In this document: piece by piece, positions 52,840 through 60,444 of the stretch | How the letters are laid out: every line of letters starts with the position of its first letter | How positions within the stretch are numbered: position 1 is the first letter of the stretch | DNA from: Phaeobacter sp. G2 | GTDB taxonomy: Bacteria > Pseudomonadota > Alphaproteobacteria > Rhodobacterales > Rhodobacteraceae | Reading direction: 5' to 3' | Assembly: GCA_025163595.1 (NCBI GenBank) | Contig: CP104100.1 | Span: 2,170,001-2,234,000, forward strand | DNA length: 64,000 bases | The notes under the pieces: model-generated | The model's database searches: none | The model's input: the letters and a program-made list of their open reading frames with translations, nothing else | Told to the model about the DNA's origin: nothing | Position numbers and translations under genes: made by a program

Positions 52840-52875
52840 AACCCGCCCAACCTGATGGTTTGGCGGGTTTTTTGT
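52840..52875 (+). terminator. Rho-independent terminator after the binding protein
   Basis: AACCCGCC-C-AACC (52840-52852) pairs with GGTT-T-GGCGGGTT (52857-52869), loop TGAT, then TTTTTG. Confidence 0.83.
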
Positions 52876-52920
52876 GGATTTTTGTTGGATCTGGGACTTG
52901 GCTGTAAAAGCCGAAAGAGC

Positions 52921-53421
52921 CTAAACCTGCTCCAAAAAGCCGCCGTATTGTCCGCGTTTAAAGACCAACCCGTTGCCGGGACAGGTGGTGACTTGGGTGA
53001 CTTTGCCCAAAACGATGGTGTGGTCCCCGGCGGGGTGGGCGTCAAAGTGCTGGCACTCGAACCGGGCGATGAAGCCGGACAGAGCCGGGGTTCCGGCGGC
53101 GCTTTGGCTCCAGTTTTGCGCTGTAAACCCTTCACCGTTGCGGGCAAAATGCTCCGCCTGGCCTAGCTGGTCTTCGGCGAGCACGTGAATGGCAAAGCGC
53201 TCTGCTGTGACAAAGGCATCGTGGCGCAGGGAGCTGCGATCAGGACACCACAGCAACAACGGCGGCTGCAGCGAGACAGAGGTGAAACTGTTCACAGTTA
53301 TTGCCAGCGGGCCACTGTCCGTCAGAGTTGTCACCACGGTGACGCCAGTGGCAAAACAGCCCAGAGCATCCCGATAAGCCCGGGCCGTGTCAGCGTCGGG
53401 AATAAAACTGGTCTGTGGCAT
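52921..53421 (-). CDS. Flavin reductase family protein
   Basis: A 166-residue flavin-reductase-like domain (YRDALGCFATGVTVVTT, LAITVNSFTSVSLQPPLLLWC, GDHTIVLGKVTQV). It reduces FMN or FAD with NAD(P)H, usually for a two-component monooxygenase such as RutA/HpaB; no monooxygenase is in the window. It starts 14 bp after the exonuclease stop, so it may be the tail of that unit. RutF belongs to this family, but pathway context is the reductive one. Confidence 0.87.
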   Translation of the reverse strand: MPQTSFIPDADTARAYRDALGCFATGVTVVTTLTDSGPLAITVNSFTSVSLQPPLLLWCPDRSSLRHDAFVTAERFAIHVLAEDQLGQAEHFARNGEGFTAQNWSQSAAGTPALSGFIARFECQHFDAHPAGDHTIVLGKVTQVTTCPGNGLVFKRGQYGGFLEQV

Positions 53422-53434
53422 CGCGCGCCTCGCT

Positions 53435-54889
53435 TCAGGTCTTTTTGCCTGCCTGCCATGTGCTGCCGTGATTGTCCACCGGGTTCAGGTCTTCCAGCAA
53501 TCGCCCATGGCGTCGGGTCTGTTCAATCACCTGTGCGAGGCTATCAAGCCCGCGGGCCTGCAACATGGGGATCATCTGCACCAGCGCGCAGGCTGTTGCA
53601 TGGGCGTCGCCCAGGGCGGTGTGACGCAGGGCCGGTGGGATTGTGATGTCCAGCCGCGCGCACAGCGCGTCCAGGGTATGGGGCACCGAGGCGCCAAACA
53701 GCACCGCGCTCAGCAGTACCGTATCCAGAATTGGATGATCCCACTCCACGTTGGTGGCCTTGGCGTGACGGCGCAGAAAGGCCATGTCAAACGGCGCATT
53801 ATGGGCCACGATCACTGCATCTTTGGCAAAGAGGTGAAACGCGGCCGCAGCAGTGGTGATTGTGGGCGCGCCCTGCACCATGGCGGTGCTCACCCCATGC
53901 ACCCGGGTCGAGGCCTCGGGAATCGGGCGTGCCGGGTCCACCAGCGTGTCAAACTGCTCGCCCTCGATCAGACGGCCGTTCAGCACCCTGACCGCACCGA
54001 TCTGTACAATTTCGTCCTTGTGGGGCAACAGCCCGGTGGTTTCGGTGTCAAAGACCGTAAAACACAGCTCATTCAGGGGTCGGTCCCCGATGTCGCGCAG
54101 GGGGCGGTCCAGCAGGTCAAAATCATAGACCAAGGGGCGCGCAGCCTCCGGCGCAATTTGGGCAACAGCATCCTCAAAGATCAGCACATAGCCCTCGCCC
54201 TGACCCAGCGGTTTCAGACTCACGGCATAGCTTTGCGCCGCGTCTCGGCCAATGACCTGCGCCTGTACTTCCTTGCCTGACTTGTTCATGCGATCATAGG
54301 CGGCTTCCAACGCTTGGCGGTCCAGGTAGTCAAACAGGCAGGCATTCAAACGTGGATGGGCGATCTGCGCCAGAACCGTTGCAGCCTGGGTATCATATAG
54401 CACGATGCGATGATCCGGCCCCAGCATCACTGTGGCCACCGGCAGCTCGCTCAGCAGGGCCGTTAACCGGCGCTTGTCCGCTTCCAACCGGGCCGTCTCC
54501 TCGGCGATACTGCGGGCGGTCAACTGGGTGGCGTCGCCCAGCTCCCCGGCCAGCCCGGCAGCCGCCGGTGCCAGATCGCCCAGATAGCGCGCGGTCTTGG
54601 CATCAATGCCACGGGACACACCACCATGGGCCCGCAGCCGCATTTCAGCGGCAAGGATCTCGATTGGTTTGGCGACATTTTCGTCAAACAACAGCCAGAT
54701 CCCGGCGCAAAGTCCCAGGATTGCAAAGGTGCCCAGCAGGCCGGCAAAGATAAAGGGATCCAGCAACGCAGGCGTCGCGGCGCGTTCAAAGCTAAGCCAA
54801 AGACTGCCAAGGCTGACGGCAATCGCGCCAAGGGCCAGCAGGCAAAAGAACAGAAAAATCCGCACGCGCAGGCTCAGATGGGTCAACAT
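53435..54889 (-). CDS. Membrane-anchored PAS-DnaQ 3'-5' exonuclease
   Basis: A 484-residue fusion. Two helices (residues 9-31 and 45-67) are followed by a HAMP-like stretch and a PAS-like domain (140-240: LSELPVATVMLGPDHRIVLYD), then a DEDDh exonuclease (270-450) with D281 and E283 (VFDTETTG), D368 (VAHNAPFDM), H423 and D428 (RHTALGDAH). All catalytic residues are present. DnaQ-like exonucleases of this type lie beside DUF294 and ActP genes in many proteobacteria. A soluble proofreading role is unlikely because of the anchor; a signalling use is inferred. Confidence 0.87.
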   Translation of the reverse strand: MLTHLSLRVRIFLFFCLLALGAIAVSLGSLWLSFERAATPALLDPFIFAGLLGTFAILGLCAGIWLLFDENVAKPIEILAAEMRLRAHGGVSRGIDAKTARYLGDLAPAAAGLAGELGDATQLTARSIAEETARLEADKRRLTALLSELPVATVMLGPDHRIVLYDTQAATVLAQIAHPRLNACLFDYLDRQALEAAYDRMNKSGKEVQAQVIGRDAAQSYAVSLKPLGQGEGYVLIFEDAVAQIAPEAARPLVYDFDLLDRPLRDIGDRPLNELCFTVFDTETTGLLPHKDEIVQIGAVRVLNGRLIEGEQFDTLVDPARPIPEASTRVHGVSTAMVQGAPTITTAAAAFHLFAKDAVIVAHNAPFDMAFLRRHAKATNVEWDHPILDTVLLSAVLFGASVPHTLDALCARLDITIPPALRHTALGDAHATACALVQMIPMLQARGLDSLAQVIEQTRRHGRLLEDLNPVDNHGSTWQAGKKT

Positions 54890-54892
54890 GGG

Positions 54893-55411
54893 TCAGCCTC
54901 CACAGATGGTTTCCAACAGCGAGTCTTGTGCAGGAGGCGAGACCCAGTCGACCCCGTGAATGCCCCCATCCTGGGCAAAGCTGGTGTCGGCCTCCACCGC
55001 CGCCCGTCGCCAACTGGCGCAATCGGCTGCGATGCTGAGCTGGCTGATCGGGGCCCAGCGGCCAAAAAAGAACACCTCTGCCAGACGGTGATCCGGTTGC
55101 TTAGCATGGCTGCGCATGGTGGCAAGATCAACCGCGACAAAGCGTTCGCTCAGCGGCACAACATAGGTCCAGGGCCGATAAAAACTACGGCTTTCAACCG
55201 TGTCAGCCACCACCAACCCTTCGGGCAGGGAGGCCAGGGTGCGGCTGTACCAACTATACTCCGACGTCACCGTGACGCCGATCATCGCCAGGCCCGCTGC
55301 CACCGGCGCCAGCCAGCGCGGCAGGCGGGCTCCGGTGACATTGTTGACCAGCATCACCACCCCAGCGACAGCGATACCGGCAAAAATCACAGCGATCAGT
55401 TCCAGAAACAT
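54893..55411 (-). CDS. Hypothetical membrane protein upstream of the PAS-DnaQ gene
   Basis: A 172-residue protein from ATG 55411 (GAGGGG upstream). Two helices (residues 3-24 and 33-52) precede a periplasmic or cytoplasmic domain with Trp, Arg and two cysteines (IAADCASWRRAAV, LLETICGG). It stops 3 bp before the exonuclease starts, so the two genes are one unit. No family recognised; it is likely to be a partner of the exonuclease. Confidence 0.7.
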   Translation of the reverse strand: MFLELIAVIFAGIAVAGVVMLVNNVTGARLPRWLAPVAAGLAMIGVTVTSEYSWYSRTLASLPEGLVVADTVESRSFYRPWTYVVPLSERFVAVDLATMRSHAKQPDHRLAEVFFFGRWAPISQLSIAADCASWRRAAVEADTSFAQDGGIHGVDWVSPPAQDSLLETICGG

Positions 55412-55511
55412 CAATTCCCCTCGCGATTGTCCGGTGGCCTTGTCAAACCGCCGCTTTCATCTTTCCCAAAATATTGCTGCCAGAGGCCCCTGCAAAACAA
55501 CAGGTGATCCG

Positions 55512-57335
55512 TTAGCTCAACATTCCCTTACCGTGCCCCAGCGCCGATTGCATGGTTTTTACCACCACAAAGGCATCCCGCAGATGACTTCGCTCAAAGT
55601 CGGACAAATCAGAGGGCGCCAAATAGTTGTCAGGCGCAGCGCCTTTGCGCACCAGGGCGGCCTGGTGTTCCAGCCGGGTTTGCGCAATCAGATCATAGGC
55701 ATCCAACAGATCGCGGGCCCCACTGGCGCTGATCACCCCGATGGCAGCGCCGGCGTCCAGACGGGCGCGGGTATTCACCGCCGCAATTTTTCCCTGCAGC
55801 GCATAGATACGGCCCAGATCGGTGACCGGCACCACGCCATTGTGCTTCATATCCAGGGTATTGCGGTGTTCGCCTGAGCGAATGGTGGCAAAGCCCCGCA
55901 ACAGCCCCAGGGGGGGCGTATGTTTCAGCGCATTGGCGGTCATATGGGCCACAAAGATTGAATTGGCGCAGGCCGAGGCCAGAACCCGGGTTTGCAAGCC
56001 CTCAAACAGCGCGGCATCGCCACCAATGGGGCGCAGATCAAACATCACCGAGGCCAGCATCTGCGCTTCGGGGCCGGGTTTGCTGATCCAGCCGCCAAAA
56101 TAGTCCTGCCAGACATGCAAAGGCTGACGCCAGCGCGGATTGGTCGCCATCATATCGCCCGGGCAATAGACATAGCCGCAGGTATTGAGCCCATCACAGA
56201 CAAAGGCGGCGAGGGCGGCAAAATAGGCGTCGTGCTGGGGTTGGGCCGCATCGGACAGGATCAGACAATTGTCCTGATCCGATACCCCGGTTTGCTCTTG
56301 GCGCCCCTGGCTGCCACAGGCAAGCCACAGATAGGGGACGGGTGGGCGCCCAAGCGTTTCTTCCGCCAGGGTGAGCAACCGCCGGGTCACGGTGTCGGCG
56401 ATATCGGTGATCAACCGGGTCACCACCTCGTGGCGATTGCCGCCTGCCACCAGCTGCACCAGCAGCCGGGGAATTTCCGCAGTCACCCTGGCCATTTCCT
56501 CAGCGCTGCTGGCGCGGGCGATACTGGAGACCAGCTCGGCTGAGCTGACCGCCTGAAACCGGGTGAGGTCGGTCTGGGTGATTATACCCATCAACTGTCC
56601 ATTCTGCACCACCGGGATATGGCCGATGTGATGTTCCATCATCGCATGCAGCACATCTGAGCCAATCGCCTCGGGCGGCAGGCTGCGGGGGTTTTTGGTC
56701 ATGATCTGCGATACCGGGGTAGAGAAGGGCAGCCCCTCCGCCAGCAGTTTTTCCGTCAGGTCGCGGGTGGTGAGAATGCCCAGCAGGTGATCGCCCTCGC
56801 TGATGCAGACACAGGAGATATGATGCTGGCGCATCAGCTGCGCCGCCCCCTGACAGGTCAGGCCCGCAGAGCAGGTCACTGGCGGTGCCGCCATAAAGCT
56901 TTCGGCGCGGGTGGTGGTGAGACCGTTCTGAAGCGGCGTATCGGGGCGGCGGCGATCAAAAAACCGCGTGACCGCCGGTTCTGCCCGCATCAGGGCGTCA
57001 AAATCTTCGCGCGGCAGCAGCAGCAGCACGGTTGCAGCACTGGCCCGCGCTGTGGTTGCGGCACGGCCGTCGCGGGTCAGCCCGCGTTCGCCAAAGGAAT
57101 TGCGCGGCCCCAGGATCGAGATCGCCATGTCGTTCTCGTCAAAGACTTCGACTTCGCCGTGATGCACCAGATACAGCCCGGCAAGATCGGCGCCGCGTTC
57201 GTAAATTGTGTCTCCTGAACTGATCGACAGCAGTTGGAACTTTGGTGCCAGATCCTGCAGCTTGCTCAGCTCGAGACTGTCATAGGGGTGAACGGAGGTG
57301 AGAAAGCGGATCAGGTCGGTTTCGGAAATCGGCAT
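55512..57335 (-). CDS. Cyclic-nucleotide-binding/CBS/DUF294 nucleotidyltransferase-like protein
   Basis: A 607-residue cytoplasmic protein: cNMP-binding domain (residues 10-125), two CBS domains (145-260), DUF294 putative nucleotidyltransferase with GSQGRQE (341-347) and SDQDN (352-356), and DUF294_C to the end. ATG 57335 (MPISETDLIRFL); 56 earlier codons overlap the terminators of the next gene. This protein type regularly follows ActP-like symporters and may sense energy state through nucleotides. Whether it transfers nucleotidyl groups, as GlnD does, is not known. Confidence 0.88.
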   Translation of the reverse strand: MPISETDLIRFLTSVHPYDSLELSKLQDLAPKFQLLSISSGDTIYERGADLAGLYLVHHGEVEVFDENDMAISILGPRNSFGERGLTRDGRAATTARASAATVLLLLPREDFDALMRAEPAVTRFFDRRRPDTPLQNGLTTTRAESFMAAPPVTCSAGLTCQGAAQLMRQHHISCVCISEGDHLLGILTTRDLTEKLLAEGLPFSTPVSQIMTKNPRSLPPEAIGSDVLHAMMEHHIGHIPVVQNGQLMGIITQTDLTRFQAVSSAELVSSIARASSAEEMARVTAEIPRLLVQLVAGGNRHEVVTRLITDIADTVTRRLLTLAEETLGRPPVPYLWLACGSQGRQEQTGVSDQDNCLILSDAAQPQHDAYFAALAAFVCDGLNTCGYVYCPGDMMATNPRWRQPLHVWQDYFGGWISKPGPEAQMLASVMFDLRPIGGDAALFEGLQTRVLASACANSIFVAHMTANALKHTPPLGLLRGFATIRSGEHRNTLDMKHNGVVPVTDLGRIYALQGKIAAVNTRARLDAGAAIGVISASGARDLLDAYDLIAQTRLEHQAALVRKGAAPDNYLAPSDLSDFERSHLRDAFVVVKTMQSALGHGKGMLS

Positions 57336-57378
57336 CACGGCACCTGTCTCATAGAGGGCAATTGGGCAAAAATTGGGG

Positions 57379-57410
57379 ATGCCCGCCCGAGCGCTGAGCC
57401 GGGCGGGCAT
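57379..57410 (-). terminator. Hairpin downstream of the ActP-like gene (distal)
   Basis: ATGCCCGCCCG (57379-57389) and CGGGCGGGCAT (57400-57410), perfect 11 bp, loop of 10; on the minus strand CCCCAATTTTT follows. Confidence 0.7.
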
Positions 57411-57412
57411 GA

Positions 57413-57465
57413 GGATAAAAAGGGACGGACCAGAGGGGAGGGTCCCCCGAGGGAGTGGCCCGTCC
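57413..57465 (-). terminator. Terminator directly after the ActP-like gene
   Basis: On the minus strand GGACGGGCCA (57465-57456) pairs with TGGTCCGTCC (57432-57423) with one G-U, enclosing smaller pairs, and CTTTTTAT follows. Confidence 0.75.
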
Positions 57466-57474
57466 AGGGAGGGA

Positions 57475-59259
57475 TCAGTGATCCTGTGCCGCACCGGCTC
57501 CACGTGGGATACGCACGCTTTCGACCAGATCTTTGATCTCCTGCGGTGTTTCCTTGGTCATGCCGGCAACCAGGTAGGCAACGGCAAAGTTCACCGCGGC
57601 ACCGATGGCGCCAAAGGAGGTGGACTTGATTGTACCCAGCAACGGATCCGCATCGGTAAAGGAGTTGGTGTCCGGAATGAACAGCCAGCCCTTGTGCAGG
57701 AAGATGTAGATCAGGGTAACACCCAGACCAGCCAGCATACCTGCGACAGCCCCGGTGTTGTTGATTTTCTTGGAGAAAATCCCCATCATCAGTGCCGGGA
57801 AGATCGAAGCAGCCGCCAGACCAAAGGCCAGCGCCACAGTCTGCGCCGCAAAGCCGGGAGGGTTGAGGCCAAGGTAGGTGGCAACCGCAATGGCAACCGC
57901 CATGGCAATCCGCGCCGACAGGAGTTCGCCTTTTTCCGAGATATTCGGATTGATCGAACCTTTGATCAGATCGTGTGACACAGCGGAAGAGATCGCCAGC
58001 AGCAGGCCTGCCGCCGTTGACAGCGCCGCCGCCAGACCGCCAGCCGCCACCAGACCAATAACCCAAGAGGGCAGGTTGGCGATTTCAGGGTTGGCCAGCA
58101 CCAGGATGTCGCGGTTGAAGTTGGTCAGCTCGTTGCCTTGCCAGCCCATGTCAGCCGCTTTGGCCTGCATATCCGCATTTTTATCGTTGTAATACTGGAT
58201 ATGGCCATCGCCATTTTTGTCTTCCCATGCCAAGAGCCCGGTTTTTTCCCAGGTGGCCATCCAGTCATAGCGGGCATCGTTTTCGATCTGCTCGACGGAA
58301 ACCGCCTGCGCATCGGTGCCATTGGGCCACATCATATCGGTGATGTTCAGACGCGCCATGGCGCCAACCGCAGGGGCGGTGAGATACAGCAGCGCGATGA
58401 ACACCAGCGCCCAACCCGCGGACCAGCGGGCATCTGCCACGCGTGGCACGGTAAAGAAGCGCATGATCACATGGGGCAGGCCGGCGGTGCCGATCATCAG
58501 CGACAGGGTGAACAGCACCATGTTGAAAGTATCCGCATGGTGAGCGGTATACTCGTTAAAGCCAAGCTCCCGCACGATGGCGTCCAGCTTTTGCAACAAA
58601 GGCTCACCCGAGGCGACGTGATCGCCAAACAGGCCCAGTGCCGGGATCGGATTGCCTGTCAGCTGCAGCGAGATGAAGATGGCCGGGATGGTATAGGCCA
58701 TGATCAACACGCAGTACTGCGCAACCTGGGTATAGGTTACGCCTTTCATGCCTCCGAACACCGCGTAGGCGAACACAACACAGGCACCAATTAACAGCCC
58801 CGCAGTGTTGGAGACTTCGAGGAAGCGGCCAAAGGCCACGCCCACGCCAGTCATCTGACCAATAACATAAGTGGTTGAGGCAACGATCAAACAGATCACC
58901 GCCACGATGCGCGCAGTTGGGCTGTAGAACCGATCACCGATGAACTCGGATACGGTGAACTTGCCGAACTTGCGCAGATAGGGGGCAAGCAGCAGCGCCA
59001 GCAGAACATAGCCACCGGTCCAGCCCATCAGGAAGGAGGAGTTGTCATAGCCGGTAAAGGCAATGAGGCCCGCCATCGAAATGAACGATGCCGCCGACAT
59101 CCAGTCTGCCGCGGTCGCCATGCCGTTGGTGACAGGGTGAACGCCGCGACCCGCCGCGTAGAATTCAGACGTGGAGCCCGCACGGGCCCAGATCGCAATG
59201 CCGATGTAGAGCGCGAAAGACGTGCCTACAAACAGCAGGTTGATGGTAAACTGATCCAT
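57475..59259 (-). CDS. Sodium:solute symporter, ActP/VC_2705-like large subunit
   Basis: A 594-residue SSS-family transporter with 13 or so helices (start MDQFTINLLFVGTSFALYIGI; core MATAADWMSAASFISMAGLI). Between helices a 75-residue hydrophilic loop holds an EF-hand-like calcium loop (residues 347-358: DKNGDGHIQYYN). With the DUF4212 small subunit 2 bp upstream it forms the two-protein type of symporter. Acetate and other monocarboxylates are the usual substrates, supported here by neighbouring acs. The DUF294 gene follows. Confidence 0.9.
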   Translation of the reverse strand: MDQFTINLLFVGTSFALYIGIAIWARAGSTSEFYAAGRGVHPVTNGMATAADWMSAASFISMAGLIAFTGYDNSSFLMGWTGGYVLLALLLAPYLRKFGKFTVSEFIGDRFYSPTARIVAVICLIVASTTYVIGQMTGVGVAFGRFLEVSNTAGLLIGACVVFAYAVFGGMKGVTYTQVAQYCVLIMAYTIPAIFISLQLTGNPIPALGLFGDHVASGEPLLQKLDAIVRELGFNEYTAHHADTFNMVLFTLSLMIGTAGLPHVIMRFFTVPRVADARWSAGWALVFIALLYLTAPAVGAMARLNITDMMWPNGTDAQAVSVEQIENDARYDWMATWEKTGLLAWEDKNGDGHIQYYNDKNADMQAKAADMGWQGNELTNFNRDILVLANPEIANLPSWVIGLVAAGGLAAALSTAAGLLLAISSAVSHDLIKGSINPNISEKGELLSARIAMAVAIAVATYLGLNPPGFAAQTVALAFGLAAASIFPALMMGIFSKKINNTGAVAGMLAGLGVTLIYIFLHKGWLFIPDTNSFTDADPLLGTIKSTSFGAIGAAVNFAVAYLVAGMTKETPQEIKDLVESVRIPRGAGAAQDH

Positions 59260-59261
59260 TG

Positions 59262-59546
59262 TTACTCCTCCTCGACGCCGAATTCACGGTCCAGTTTGTT
59301 CATGCGGAAGGCGTAGAAAAAGATCAGGCCCAAAAAGACCAGGATCGATCCCTGCTGGGCGAACCAAAAGCCCAGATCAGTGCCACCCACGGCGATGCCG
59401 GACAGCATCGGGCGCAGCAGAATGCCAAAGCCAAATGAAACGACAGCCCAGATCACCAGGCTGACAAGAATGATCCGCACATTGGCCCGCCAATAGCCTT
59501 TATCGGCCTCGGCTGTTTGTGCAGCTTTTGTTGTGTGATCCGCCAT
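59262..59546 (-). CDS. DUF4212 small subunit of sodium symporter
   Basis: A 94-residue protein with two helices (VRIILVSLVIWAVVSFGFGILL and WFAQQGSILVFLGLIFFYAFRM) and the C-terminal NKLDREFGVEEE typical of DUF4212. It lies directly in front of the ActP-like gene (2-bp gap), as in all members of this transporter type. RBS GGAGGAAGAAGGAGAA. Confidence 0.92.
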   Translation of the reverse strand: MADHTTKAAQTAEADKGYWRANVRIILVSLVIWAVVSFGFGILLRPMLSGIAVGGTDLGFWFAQQGSILVFLGLIFFYAFRMNKLDREFGVEEE

Positions 59547-59754
59547 GGCGGCTTCTCCTTCTTCCTCCAGGACCTGATTGAGGGGTCAATCAGGCAAACG
59601 CTCTGTGTTTGCCCGCGCCACTGTTTTGATAAAACAGGGTGTCGGGCATGGCTCCGCCAATGTGCTGGCCCGAGGGTCAGCAGAGATCGTCGGATTTTCC
59701 GGTTTGTGGTATGGGGATCGGCTGAGCAGGCCGACCCCCTGGAAATTCTAGGTG

Positions 59755-60438
59755 TTATGCGGTGGCTTCGGTCACGATCTTGGCCAAGCCACCGGAGATT
59801 GCTTCGATCTCTCCCATGGCATCAATTGTTTTCAACGCGCCTTTGCCGTCGTAATAGGCAATCAGCGGCGCAGTTTGTTGATGATAGGCTGCCAGGCGGC
59901 TGGCAACGGTTTCGGCGTTGTCATCGGCACGACGGGTCATGTATTCGCTGCCACATTTGTCGCATTTACCGGCAACTGCGGGCTGCTTGAAGCTGTCGTG
60001 GTAGCCCTCGCCGCAGCCGCCACAGGTGTAGCGGCCAGAAACCCGGGCCACCATGGCGCTGTCGTCCACTTCCAGGCTGACGGCGGCGTTGATCTTTTGC
60101 CCGGTCTCTGCCAGCAGAACATCCAGCGCTTCGGCCTGCACGGTTGTGCGCGGAAAGCCATCCAGGATGACCCCCTTGGCACAATCGGGTTCTGCCAGAC
60201 GGTCACGCAGGATATTGATGACGATCTCATCCGACACCAGACCACCAGATTCCATCACCGCCTTGGCGGCTTTACCGGCTGCGGTGCCTGCAGCAACAGC
60301 TGCCCGCAGCAGATCCCCGGTCGAGAGTTGCACAAGGCCAAATTTCTCTTCCAGAACGCGGGCTTGTGTGCCCTTCCCGGCGCCGGGAGGGCCGAGAAGG
60401 ATCAAAACGGCAGGGCGGGTCATTACATCAGTTGTCAT
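59755..60438 (-). CDS. adk: Adenylate kinase (zinc-lid form)
   Basis: A 227-residue kinase with P-loop GPPGAGKGT, NMP-binding STGDLLR, DGFPRT, and a lid domain with four zinc cysteines (CGGCGEGYHD ... CDKCGSEYMTRRADDN). It converts AMP plus ATP to two ADP. It lies 6 bp after acs in the same operon, a logical place because acetyl-CoA synthetase makes AMP. Rhodobacterales often have another adk elsewhere, near ribosomal genes, which cannot be checked here. Confidence 0.93.
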   Translation of the reverse strand: MTTDVMTRPAVLILLGPPGAGKGTQARVLEEKFGLVQLSTGDLLRAAVAAGTAAGKAAKAVMESGGLVSDEIVINILRDRLAEPDCAKGVILDGFPRTTVQAEALDVLLAETGQKINAAVSLEVDDSAMVARVSGRYTCGGCGEGYHDSFKQPAVAGKCDKCGSEYMTRRADDNAETVASRLAAYHQQTAPLIAYYDGKGALKTIDAMGEIEAISGGLAKIVTEATA

Positions 60439-60444
60439 GCTGCC

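Noticed and set aside
53435..54889. Reading the PAS-DnaQ gene as the DNA polymerase III epsilon subunit
   Set aside because: The N-terminal helices and PAS-like domain and the lack of a clamp- or alpha-binding tail distinguish it from replicative DnaQ.
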